A stretch of 64,000 bases of DNA from Posidonia oceanica (taxonomy: Eukaryota; Streptophyta; Magnoliopsida; Alismatales; Posidoniaceae). How positions within the stretch are numbered: position 1 is the stretch's first letter; every line of letters begins with the position of its first letter. This document shows, in pieces, positions 42,026 through 52,073 of the stretch. Made by a program: the position numbers and the translations under genes. Below the pieces are notes generated by a model that did no database searches, was not told the origin of the DNA, and saw only the letters and a program-made list of their open reading frames with translations. The DNA is taken from NCBI GenBank assembly GCA_037176725.1, contig JAZBRS010000077.1:558001-622000 (forward strand), in the 5' to 3' direction.

Positions 42026-43560
42026 TCAGTCTGCCTGGCCCTTCCTTATCCTGATACAGTGGCAGATTCAGTAAAGTTAGTGTCAGAGATGACGGTTTCT
42101 TCTTCTGCAGCTTCACTAGTGCCTATGACAATCATTTCAGCGGCTCCAGAATCAAGAGCACTTCTGCAGGCACCAGCCACTTGTCCACTCGCGGCCACAG
42201 CCACACCAATACAGAAGTTACCTTTTCTGGGGGTGCAATCAGTCGATTCAGGCGACGGCGTGCTCAGCCCGCCTCATCAGCAGCTCTACAAGCAAAGCAG
42301 GCGGGACCATCAGCCATACCGTCGTGAGCTTTAGCAGATCCAACATTGTGCAAGACCCCCACCACTACTACAAAGAAACAACCACTATCACACATGGGTG
42401 CCGGTGCTTCATCCCTCAGAGCAACCGTCCAGCTATTGGACCTTCAAAAGAGCGCCTTTGCCTCCCCTCCAGCCACAGCACTGTCCCTGTCAGCACTACT
42501 GTCAGTGGCATCCCTGACTAGCCTATTCGCATCTCTGATTGCTCTAGTGCCGCAACCAGCCATGCCAGGAGGTCAGCCAGCCAACCAGGCAATAACAGAA
42601 CAGACACCCCGGCTGATGATATGTCTGGAAGCCAGAGCAGACCCCGTAGGTGGAGGAATCACCGGGCTGGACTCTGAAGAGGCCGTTTGCGCCTATTACG
42701 TCGACACACCCTCTGAAGACGAGGAAGGTGCGACTGCAGAAGCCCAGGTGGCTGACAAGCTCGAAGACTTGGAATTGCTGTTCCAAGAACAACTTATAGT
42801 GTTCACTGAAGACACTGCCGAGCAGCAGACGCTGAGGAAAGGGAAAGCCGTGGCCACAGATCCCTCCCTGCGGTAAGACCATTCCTCAATCATGGTCTTG
42901 GAAGAAGAACCGAAGGCAGCACCCACTAGACCAGACGACTTGATCACTTCGCAGCCAAAAGGCGGGTCTAGGTGGTTCATGCGGCGCATGCCCCGCACAG
43001 GCAGTGCATTTGGCGACAGTACACAGATTCGTCGCCTAGAGAACAGTTGTCCATCTCTGGCACTCCCCGCAAGTACATCTAAGAACGTGGAGGAAGAAAC
43101 AGTACAGATAGCAGCGGTAGCAAACAGAGTAGTCCAAGCAGTCTAGACAGTCCCAGCAGTGACAGTGGTGCCAGAGCAGCCAGAACAGACAGAGCAGCCA
43201 GAGCAGCCAAATCAGTCAACGGGACTAGGGGCTACTGAAGCAGACATCACCCACCAAGCCCACAAAAATACTCGGGTGAGCGTGACCATCCTGAGGCGTT
43301 ATTAGGATCAAGAGGCAGAACATGTCCACTCCTTCGACATTACAGACCCTACATTTGAGAAGGAGATCCTCTCGAAACTCATTGCATATGAGGAGGAGGG
43401 GGATACAGGCGTAGATGAGAATGATGAACCATCGCTTGAGTTCCAGCCATATGATGACGACTCGGAAGGGCCCAACATCCACGTCGAAAAAGAGATAGAG
43501 GTTATCAATGTTGGCACAGCTGAAGATGTCAAGGAGGTCTACATCAACACCCTACTGACA
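42026..43560 (+). pseudogene. Pol linker of element 2
   Basis: This is a low-complexity Ala/Ser/Thr/Glu-rich spacer with stops at 42023, 42332, 42874, 43144 and 43303 and a frameshift near 42240-42340. Conserved islands match element 1: YYVDTPSEDEEG (about 42697), PDDLITSQPKGGSRW, NTRVSVTILRR (about 43270) and FDITDPTFEKEIL (about 43337). No enzymatic domain is seen. Confidence 0.72.
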
Positions 43561-44870
43561 CCCCAGGCTAGAGCAGAGTTTATTGCATTCCTTATGGAAT
43601 ATGCAGATGTCTTCGCCTGGAGCTATGAAGACATGGTCGGCCTTGATGTCGAGATCATGGTGCACAACTTGCCTCTAGATCCAGACACGAAGCCAGTAAG
43701 GTAGAAGCTTCGGAAGTGGCGACCCCAATGGCTGCTCAAGATCAAAGAGGAAATCATGAAGCAGCACAGCGTTGGCTTTCTCAAGGTCGTCCTCTATCTA
43801 GAATGGCTCGCGAACATTGTGCCTGTGCCCAAGAAGGATGGACAGGTCCATATGTGCATTGATTATAGGGATCTGAACAAAGCCAGTCCTAAGGACGACT
43901 TTCCCCTACCACACATCAACGTCCTGGTAGACAACACTGCAGGGCACAAGATGCTCTCCTTCATGGATGGCTTCTCCGGCTACAATCAGATCAAAATGGC
44001 AGAAGAAGACATGGAGAAGACCTCATTTATCACCCGCTGGGGAGTCTTCTGCTATCGGGTCATGCCATTTGGGCTCAAGAATGCCGGAGCAACATATCAG
44101 AGGGCGATGACAACATTATTCCATGATCTCATGCACCAAGAAGTTGAGGTCTACGTGAACAACATCATTGCTAAGTCTAGAGAGCCGGAGGATCACCTTA
44201 TCTGCCTCAAAAATCTCTTTGATCGCCTGAGGAAGTACAAGCTTCGCCTTAACCTCAGTAAATGTGTATTCGGGGTATCATCCGGCAAGCTACTAGGCTA
44301 CATCGTCAGCCAGAGGGGAATTGAAGTGGACTCGAGCAAGGCCAAAGCCATCGTGGACATGCCACCCCCTAGGACTAAGAAAGAAGTTAGAGGCTTGCTA
44401 GGGCGTCTACAATACATTAGCAAGTTCATCACACAACTCAAACCTATCTGCGAACCGATCTTCAAGCTCCTGAAGAAGAATGCACAGATCAACTGGAGTG
44501 AGGAGTGCCAAGCTACATTTGATAAGATCAAGCAGCTCCTGATCAAGCCTCCTGTCCTGGTCTCTCCTGTGCCAGGGAGACCCTTGATTCTCTATCTTTC
44601 TACCACACAGCATTCCATGGACGCCGTCTTGGGCCAACATGATGAAACCAGTAGAAAGGAGCATGCCATCTACTACCTGAGCAAGAAGTTCACTGATTGT
44701 GAAGCTAGGTATAGCACCATAGAGAAGACCTGCTTGTCTCTGGTTTGGGCCACGCAGAAGCTAAGGCATTACATGATGGCGCACCCAGTCCAGCTCTTAT
44801 GCCGGCATGACCCCATCAAGTTCCTTTTTTAGAAGCCGGCTATGGTTGGCAGATGTGTTAAGTGGCATGT
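43561..44870 (+). pseudogene. Reverse transcriptase and RNase H of element 2
   Basis: From FAWSYEDMVGLDVE (about 43612) the frame runs through one TAG (43702; CAG in element 1) into a 358-codon open stretch, 43756-44832. It holds CIDYRDLNKASPKDDFPLP, FMDGFSGYNQIKM, ITRWGVFCYRVMPFGLKNAG, KCVFGVSSGKLLGYIVSQRG and the RNase H part (LYLSTTQHSMDAVLGQHD, AIYYLSKKF). The catalytic YVDD reads YVNN at 44152-44163 (GAC to AAC twice), so RT is dead although nearly all the rest is intact. TAG at 44830 and a frameshift near 44872 end it. Confidence 0.93.
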
Positions 44871-45480
44871 TGTTATTGTCTCAATATGACATCACCTTCG
44901 TCACGTAGAAATCAATGAAAGGGCAAGCCATGGCAGATCATCTCGCCAACTTCCCCCTATCTAAATACCAGCCTCTGCAGACATAGTTCCCCTATGAAGA
45001 CATTCTGTTCGCCATGGAGGATTCAGAGTAGAAGGATCCTGTAGACGAATTATAGTGGCATCAGTAGTTCGATGGCGCAGTTAATAGAAGGGGTAGAGGC
45101 ATCGGCACTGTCCTATCAACGTCGTAGGGAGTTCTAATCCCCTTTGCAAGGAAGATGATATTCCCTTGCACCAACAATGAGGCAGAGTATGAAGCCTACC
45201 TTCTGGGACTGCAAGTCACACTCGAGCACGATGTGCGCAAGCTGCATGTGCATGGAGATGCGATACTGGTCATCTCCTAGGTTAACGATGACTGGAAGAC
45301 CAAGGACCCCAAGCTGGTACCTTACCATGAATGCCTGTTGAAGCTGATAGAAGAATTTGAAGACATCTGCTTCACTTACATGAATAAAGCCAAGAATGCC
45401 TACGCAGATGCCCTAGCAACCTTAGCATCTTGGCTCTCCATACTCAAAGGCCGTGCAATGGATGTATCAGTCTCTCGTGT
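44871..45480 (+). pseudogene. Archaeal-type RNase H of element 2, heavily stopped
   Basis: Alignment to element 1 shows DITFVT, KGQAMADHLANFPL, FDGAVNRRGRGIGTVL, NNEAEYEAYLLGLQ and KLHVHGDAILVIS. TAG codons occur near 44908, 44984, 45029, 45050, 45065, 45125 and 45278, at sites where element 1 has CAG, CAA, GAG or TGG. It is the second RNase H of the Tat lineage and has decayed much more than the RT just upstream. Confidence 0.85.
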
Positions 45481-46746
45481 GGAACAGCCCGCACATTGCA
45501 TGACTATCGAGGAAGCGGGTCCAGTAGAGGAACTTCCTTGGTACCACGATATTAAAGTCTTCCTGGAATCTGGCAGCCCCCCACCTGGCACCTCAGCAAC
45601 AGACAAAAAGACTTTGACGCATCTGGCATCAAAGTACGTGAACCAGATGCTCCTACGCTGCGTAGACAAAAAGGAGGCTGACATACTGATGCTCCAAGTC
45701 CATGCAGGGACCTACGGCCCTCACATGAATGGTGTGTTGCTGACCAAGAAGATTATGCTTCAAGGCTACTTCTGGTCAACCATGGAGGCAGACTACTACC
45801 AATTTGTGTGAAAATGCCATAGCTGCCAGATCCATGGGAACTTCATACACGCTCCCCTATAGGAATTGCATAGCATGTCTTCGCCATGGCCTTTCTCCAC
45901 CTGGGGGATCGATGTCATTGGCACCATACACCCACCAGCTTCTAACGGTCATCGCTACATTCTGGTGGTGATCGACTACTTTACCAAGTGGGTGGAGGCG
46001 ACCTCCTACAAGACAGTTACTGCCGTGGCTACAGAGAAGTTTATCAAAAACAATATCATAGCCTGGTAAGGGTCCAGCATGGACTCATCTAAGATAACGG
46101 CACAAACTTCATAGCCAAGAGGATCGAAGACTACCTGTAGAGCTTCAACATCAAGTATCACCGATCCTCGCCTTATCGGCCACAGATGAACGGCGCAGTG
46201 GAGTCTGCCAACAAGAATCTTATCAAAATCTTGAAAAAGATGGCAGAAACTCACAAGGACTGGCATGACAAGATTCCATACGCACTCTGGGCGTACAGGA
46301 CATCAGTCTGGACCTCAATAGGAGCCACCCCGTACTCTCTAGTGTACGCCATGGAGGCAGTGCTGCCTATCGAAGTAGAGATCCCCTCACTACGGATCCT
46401 ACGAGAAGTTGAGCTGGAAGAAGCAGAATGGGTCGAAGACCGCTGCATACAGCTAAACCTGATTGATGAGCACAGGCTGCAGGTCATACATCATGCTCAG
46501 TGCTACCAGAAGCACTCGGCCAGAGCATACCTGAAGAAGGTTAGGCCCAAGAGCTTCAATCTAGGGGATATGGTCCTTCGAGCTATCCATCTCCCCGACG
46601 GTCGAGGGAAATTCCGGTCCAACTGGCGTGGCCCCTTCTTAATCAAGCGAATCTTCTCCAGCGGCGCAACAGTCCTTGAGGACATGGACTAGGTCGAGCA
46701 GTTTGAGCCAGTCAATTCATGCTACCTCAAGAAGTACTACCAGTAG
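45481..46746 (+). pseudogene. Integrase of element 2, broken
   Basis: The zinc region has HAGTYGPHMNG and CHSCQIHG (about 45703-45835) with TAG at 45808 and 45859. A 27-bp in-frame deletion near 45637 removes residues present in element 1 (GQLYRR). The core starts PWPFSTWGIDVIG (about 45886). A stop at 46067 and a frameshift disturb the SDNG region. PQMNGAVESANKN follows at about 46180, then YALWAYRTS, TPYSLVYAMEAVLPIE, GRGKFRSNWRGPF and CYLKKYYQ with TAG at 46744. The tail from 46186 is open for 168 codons. Confidence 0.9.
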
Positions 46747-48432
46747 CCCACCGCTGCCTTGTAGAGTCTTTTCTCTCTTACTTCTTGCATTCCATCTTTC
46801 CCATACATTTTAGGCTTGTTTATTTTTCAATAGAGAAGATGTAAATGTATTATGTGCATTACTATCATAGGCCTCATGACGAAAATCGGAGATGCTTGCC
46901 TGCTCTGGAAGGAGTACCCTCTACCTCACCTGACACTACTTAGATGTCCTAATCAATGAGGGAGCCACCATCCAGTGAGGACAGATGAAATGTCTAAACC
47001 CCTCTAGGACTTACACCTCCAGAGGGAGAAAAAAATCCTAGGGTGTGAGAGAGTGTGAGCAAAACTTACATGTCTTAGCCTGGGCACCACAAAGGACTAG
47101 AAGGCGAAGACAGAAGTTGGCCCTAGAGATAGAGGTGCGCAGTACAACCTTATCCCTCCAATTTGCCCTAGGGAGGATCCAAATCCACACCTGCAAATCC
47201 ACAAGCCATACAAGGCCTAGCCCCTTTTGTCTTAAAACCAGGCGCCCATTACCTCTAAGTCAGGAACAGCAGAAGTCTGCTAGCTAAAAACAACAAAAGA
47301 GAAGTAAAAAAAGAAAGAGAAAAAAGAAAAGAAAAGGAAGAAAAGAATAGAAGGCCAAATCAAGAATCAGCCTCACAAAATAAAGGCAAGCAGCGTGATT
47401 CTACCCCCTTCTGCCTATCTTAGAGAGGAACCAAATTTGCACCTGGGACATACACAGATCCCATGGGGCCTAGCCATTCTTCTCCAGTCACATGATCCGA
47501 CACCTGTTACCCCCCAAGCTAGGGATAGGGAAAGTACTACACACCTATGAGGGAGCAAAAGAAACAAGAAAAATGAAAAGGGTAGGTGTAGGTCCTTGAG
47601 AGTTTGGCATGGAGCCTGTCCTTACTACACCACCACCCAAGCACCACCAATACCCATTCCGGAGTGCCACTAACAGTTAGGAATCCGAGTAGAGTCTAGT
47701 GAATCAGAGACTGCTCCTTCCTTTGCAGCAAGCATCAAGCACTCCATATGCTGAGGGCAATAGACTTAGTATAGAGCATGCATGCATCTATCCACTATCA
47801 AGTAACTTCTTTTGCCCCTTTCCTCCCACTCTACAAGGCTCGGCTCAGCGCTGGGACAGTACTTCTGCCAAGGCAGGTTGACCGCCTCCAAGCCTTAGAG
47901 CAACCGATCACTGCCAGTCCAGCAGCTCAGGGAAGGCATCAGTAATCAGAGACCGGGCGATCACTCCAGAGGCAGCAGGACAACCTTGGCACTCCTTGGG
48001 GTCCCTCTCGGGCAGTCGGGTCTGCGCAGTCAGGCGGCACCCCTAATCTCTGTGCGACTTCACTCCAGACGGACGAAGTCTCTTTTCGCTTGCCCCCTTG
48101 CTCCATACAGGACAAGGACAAGCGTACCTCCTTTGTGACTTCGTTCCAGACGAACGAAGCCCCCTTCCCTTGTCTCCTCACTCCACACGGACGAGGACAA
48201 GAGTGCCTTTGTGCGACTTCACCCCGTGCAGGCAAAGCCCCCTTAGCTGAATATGCTTGAATTTTGTGGTCTGATTGCTAGCTGTAGCGTTTGAACTGCT
48301 TTATCAGCTTTATATGCACATCTGCTTCTCTGTCTGCCAGTATTATATGTTTGTATATGTTCCGGATTGATGAACAGCTTTGGCTATAGGTACCCAAAGA
48401 TTTCGCACCAGCTGTCTGCTTTCTCTCCTGTA
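46747..48432 (+). other. Spacer between pol and extra ORF, element 2
   Basis: The 46878-46970 block and the purine tract at 47285-47350 match element 1. 48040-48240 holds four related units (GACTTC...CCAGACGGACGAAG); one forms CTTCGTTC, loop CAGAC, GAACGAAG. TTGGCTATAG at about 48380-48389 is acceptor-like. No gene is supported. Confidence 0.65.
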
Positions 48433-49588
48433 ATGGGTTTCCCTACCTTGGTGACTCCAATGCATTGCTCTGAGACCCTCCGAGAGTGGATTGCCATGCT
48501 CACTGAAGCTGACCATGAGAAGCTGAGTCTATGGGGCATCCTACCCAGACTTTTGAAAGCTGCTGATGTGGAGGTTAGCCGACATCTCTTGTGCGCTGCT
48601 GCAAGGTTCTGGAAACCAACGCACCATGTCTTTCGCTTCGGCAAGACAGAATTAACGCCAACACTAGAGGAAGTGCGCCGAATCTGTGGCTTCTCCATGC
48701 TCATGGGACCTGCTGTGTTCATGAGGCATTCTGGCTATGTCGCTGTCCTAAGACAACTCACTGGGCTCTTTGCACAAACCTGCGCTCCGCCTGAACTATT
48801 TCGAGGAAGTCTCCAACAAGCGCGCCGCACTGGGAGATGAGCTATGGCTCCGCGGTTTCGTCACCCGCTTCTTGGGCAAGCTAATCTTCAGCCATGGCCA
48901 ATTGACTGTCGCTATTGAAGTCGCAGAGATCGCCCTTGCTGTGGTGACCCGCCAAATCGACCTGGCACCTGTCGTCCTAGCTGAGACGTACCGCAGGCTG
49001 GACTGCATTTCGCACTGCTGCTGCCACTTTGATGGCTGCAGGGCTCTGGTACAAGTGTGGTTGGCCAGACATCTGGAGATTGACATCCTGCACCCCCAGA
49101 AACATGCGTTTGAGACATGCTGCAGCAGCGGCCATGCCAAGACCATCAAGACTGTTCGCGAGGAGTATGAAAGGCTGGAAAAGCTGACAGATGATGTAGT
49201 AACCTGGCATATCATCCCATCTGCAGCAGAGCCGTTCTTCAGCGCCCGCGACATGCGACTGGTCATCCTGCCAGCGTTCGCCGAAGGCATGGAGTATCAC
49301 CCCATCCGGGTCATGCGGCAGTTTGGTTTCTAGTAAGGGGCTTTTGTCGACAGCATGGCGCCGAAGCTGCTCCAACCCTATCCTTTCAGCACAGTTGCTG
49401 CCACAACAGAGCTAGCCAACCGTATGCGCCATGGCATGAAATCAATAGACATTGCAACTACATGGGGCTCAGGATGTACTCCTGAGTATCTGACTGAAGT
49501 ACAGGGGCTTTGGCCCATTAATGAGATCCCACCTAGCGCACCTCTGTTTCCTGACTCTAGGAGGTTGAAGAAGGCCCGGATTGACTAG
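48433..49588 (+). pseudogene. Extra sense ORF of element 2, DUF7745/PMD-like
   Basis: It starts MGFPTLVTPMHC at 48433; the frame is also open upstream from about 48370 and an upstream start is possible. RFWKPTHHVFRFG and ELTPTLEEVRRICGF (about 48607-48693) give the family pattern. After a frameshift near 48770 the second frame runs 190 codons: LNYFEEV, LGDELWLRGFV, IALAVVTRQIDLAPVVLAETYR, LVQVWLARHLEID, WHIIPSAAEPF and EGMEYHPIRVMRQFGF. TAG-TAA at 49331-49336 interrupts where element 1 has two CAG. It ends PLFPDSRRLKKARID, TAG at 49586. It is the same protein as at 14433-15634. The function is unknown and the family call is from memory. Confidence 0.7.
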
Positions 49589-50190
49589 GGCATCTGTACA
49601 TCTGCATATCCCTTTTTGAGTCTTGCTGTACTCTGTTCAGCCTGTTATAGGCATGTAATCAAGACTTTGTTAATACAAGGATGTTTTGTGCCATTTGCCT
49701 GTATGTTTGGTTTGCTTTCTATAACATTATGCATGCATGGTCTCTCGCAATCACAGCCTTAGCATACTGCTTCAGCTTTGCAGATCCAACCCCTCAAGGA
49801 CCACGAGGAAGCACTCTCGGATCCCAGCAGCTCACAATCTCTGAAGCAACTACCAACACTCTCAGCGCCAAGGGAAGCTATAAGAAGACCCTGCGTTCCA
49901 CTTGGATGCCAGAATCTCTACAGACCAGCACCGTCAGCATGGGCGAAGCCACCAAGCGCTCCCGACTGGATCTCCGCCGGGCTGGTAGCCCTAAGTACCC
50001 GTTTGACAAGCACATCAGCTTAGTCTATTGCTTCGGCTGTCCCCTGGTATCATCCCTGATACCAGGGGCATCATTTTCCTCTACCTCATGGTATCACATC
50101 TCCAGCTGCATCCACGCTAGCGTGCCTAACTATCACGGGCCCATTCGTTTCTTTACTCTGCCTTCGGATTTTGGTGCCCCTGTACCATTT
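49589..50190 (+). other. Post-ORF region with perfect hairpin, element 2
   Basis: 50041-50068 reads CCCCTGGTATCA, TCCC, TGATACCAGGGG, a perfect 12-bp-arm hairpin followed by GCATCATTTTCC. The 3' arm ends in GGGGCATC, as does the PPT region. No gene is seen; the open plus frame here is not conserved with element 1. Confidence 0.7.
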
Positions 50191-50577
50191 GCGGTCGATA
50201 GGTCCGAAACTTATCATTTTTTTTTCTTTTCAAACCCTTTGCGGCTGACAAGTCCGAAACTTATCACCTTTCCTTTGCGGTCGATGGGTCCAAAACCTAT
50301 CCTTTCCGGTCGATAAGTCCGAAACTTATCACCTTTCCTTTGCGATCGATGGGTCTGAAACCTATTCTTTCCAGTCGATAAGTTCGAAACTTATCACATT
50401 TCCTTTGTGGTCCATAGGTCCGAAACTTATCACATTCCAATCCTTGACGGTCGATAAGTTCGAAACATATCACCTTTCCTTTGCAGTCGATGGGTCCAAA
50501 ACCTATCCTTTCCGGTCGATAAATCCGAAACTTATCAGTTACCCTTTCACGATTGGTGGGTCCGAAACCTATCATCT
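50191..50577 (+). repeat. Stem-loop array A of element 2
   Basis: About eleven units have a 7-nt loop TCCGAAA (variants TTCGAAA, TCCAAAA). Stems are GATAAG/CTTATC or GATGGG/CCTATC and GATAGG/CTTATC (the latter two with G.U). Units are separated by ACCTTTCCTTTGCGGTC-like links. Confidence 0.88.
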
Positions 50578-50589
50578 GTCAGCTTTTCA

Positions 50590-51510
50590 GTTTGATCTTG
50601 GTAAAGCTTGCACTTATCATTCCTGACCTTTGCCCAGTCATGATAGGGCTTGCACCTACCATTCCTGGCGGTCCGGTCTTGGTAAGGCTTGCACTTATCA
50701 TTCCTGACCTTTTCCCGATCTTGATAGGACTTGCACCTATCATTCATGGCGGTCCGGTCTTGGTTAGGCTTGCACTTATCATTCCTGACCTTTTCCCGGT
50801 CTTGATAGGGCTTGTACCTATCATTCCTGGCCGTCCGGTCTTGGTAAGCCTTGCACTTATCATTCTTGACCTCCTCCCGGTCTTGATAGGGCTTGCACCT
50901 ATCATTCGTGGCGGTCCGGTCTTGATAAGGCTTGCACTTATCATTCCTAGCCTTTTCCTGGTCTTGATAGGGCTTGCACCTATCATTCCTGGCCGTCCAG
51001 TCTTGGTAAGGCTTGCACTTATCATTCCTGACCTCCTCCCGGTCTTGATAGGGCTTGCACCTATCATTCCTGGCGGTCCGATCTTGATAAGGCTTGCACT
51101 TATCATTCCTGACCTCTTCCTAGTCTTGATAGGGCTTGCACCTATCATTCCTGATGGTCCGGTCTTGGTAAGGCTTGCATTTATCATTCCTGACCTCTTC
51201 CCGGTCTTGATAGGGCTTGCACCTATCATTCCTGGAGGTCCAGTCTTGATAAGGCTTGCACTTATCATTCCTGACCTCTTCCTGGTCTTGATAGGGCTTG
51301 CACCTATCATTCCTGGTGGTCCGGTCTTAATAAGGCTTGCACTTATCATTCTTGACCTCTTCTCGGTCTTGATAGGGCTTGCACCTATCATTCCTGGCCC
51401 CTTGCCGGTTTGACAAGACTTGCGCTTATCATTCCCGACTTCCTCCGGTTGACACCCATCATCCTGTCCGGCATCCTTTTATTTGGACTGATAACCCTAA
51501 CTATCCGGTG
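50590..51510 (+). repeat. 81-bp stem-loop array B of element 2
   Basis: Two alternating hairpins, TGATAGG/CCTATCA and TGATAAG/CTTATCA, both have loop GCTTGCA and make an 81-bp dimer. The GATAGG-type unit recurs at 50642, 50723, 50804, 50885 and so on to 51371, ten times at exactly 81 bp. As 81 is divisible by three, both strands stay open; these frames are not taken as genes. Confidence 0.92.
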
Positions 51511-51540
51511 AAGAGTCCATCAACTCGTAACTCTACATTG

Positions 51541-51864
51541 GCACCTGCATCCGCATTGCATCTCTTACCATATCTGCATCATGCATTGGTGCATTTTTGG
51601 TTCAACATCAGCATTGCATTAGCACTTGCATCCGCATTGCATCTCTTACCATATCTACATCATGCATTGGTGCATTTTTGGTTCAACATCAGCATTGCAT
51701 TAGCACTTGCATCCGTATTTCATCTCTTACCATATCTGCATCATGCATTGGTGCATTTTTGGTTCAACATCAGCATTGCATTAGCATTTGCATCCGCATT
51801 GCATCTCTTACCAAATCTGCATCATGCATTGGTGCATTTTTGGTTCAACATCGACATTACATTG
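51541..51864 (+). repeat. Four 81-bp GCAT-rich repeats, element 2
   Basis: Units start at 51541, 51622, 51703 and 51784 (GCACYTGCATCCGCATTGCAT, then CATGCATTGGTGCATTTTTGG). They have little sequence in common with array B but the same 81-bp length. Confidence 0.9.
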
Positions 51865-51904
51865 GCGTTTCGGTCGGCATGGCATCAGCATCCATGTCTG
51901 CATT

Positions 51905-52073
51905 CGCATCCGCACTTTGCATTTGCATTTCGGCATCGGGTCATGATTTTCGGTGCATCCGCTGAATAAGTGGCCCACGCCAAAAGTGCCTGGCTCTCAC
52001 CGGTCAGGTGGGGTGTCTTGTCAATCCTGAGCAGCGGCCTCGGTCCCCTTGACCTCGCTCAGGGAGGGGCATC
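51905..52073 (+). other. Pre-PPT block and polypurine tract of element 2
   Basis: It is closely similar to 17505-17646. The PPT AGGGAGGGG lies at 52061-52069. GTGGGGTGTC at 52008-52017 is the exact inverse complement of GACACCCCAC in the 5' LTR (32205-32214); the 3' LTR copy has one C-to-T change. Confidence 0.85.

Noticed and set aside
50553..51413. Opposed long open frames on both strands over array B
   Set aside because: The unit is 81 bp (27 codons) without stops in some frames of each strand, so openness follows from the repeat. The peptides are pure repeats of LALIIPDL-type strings.
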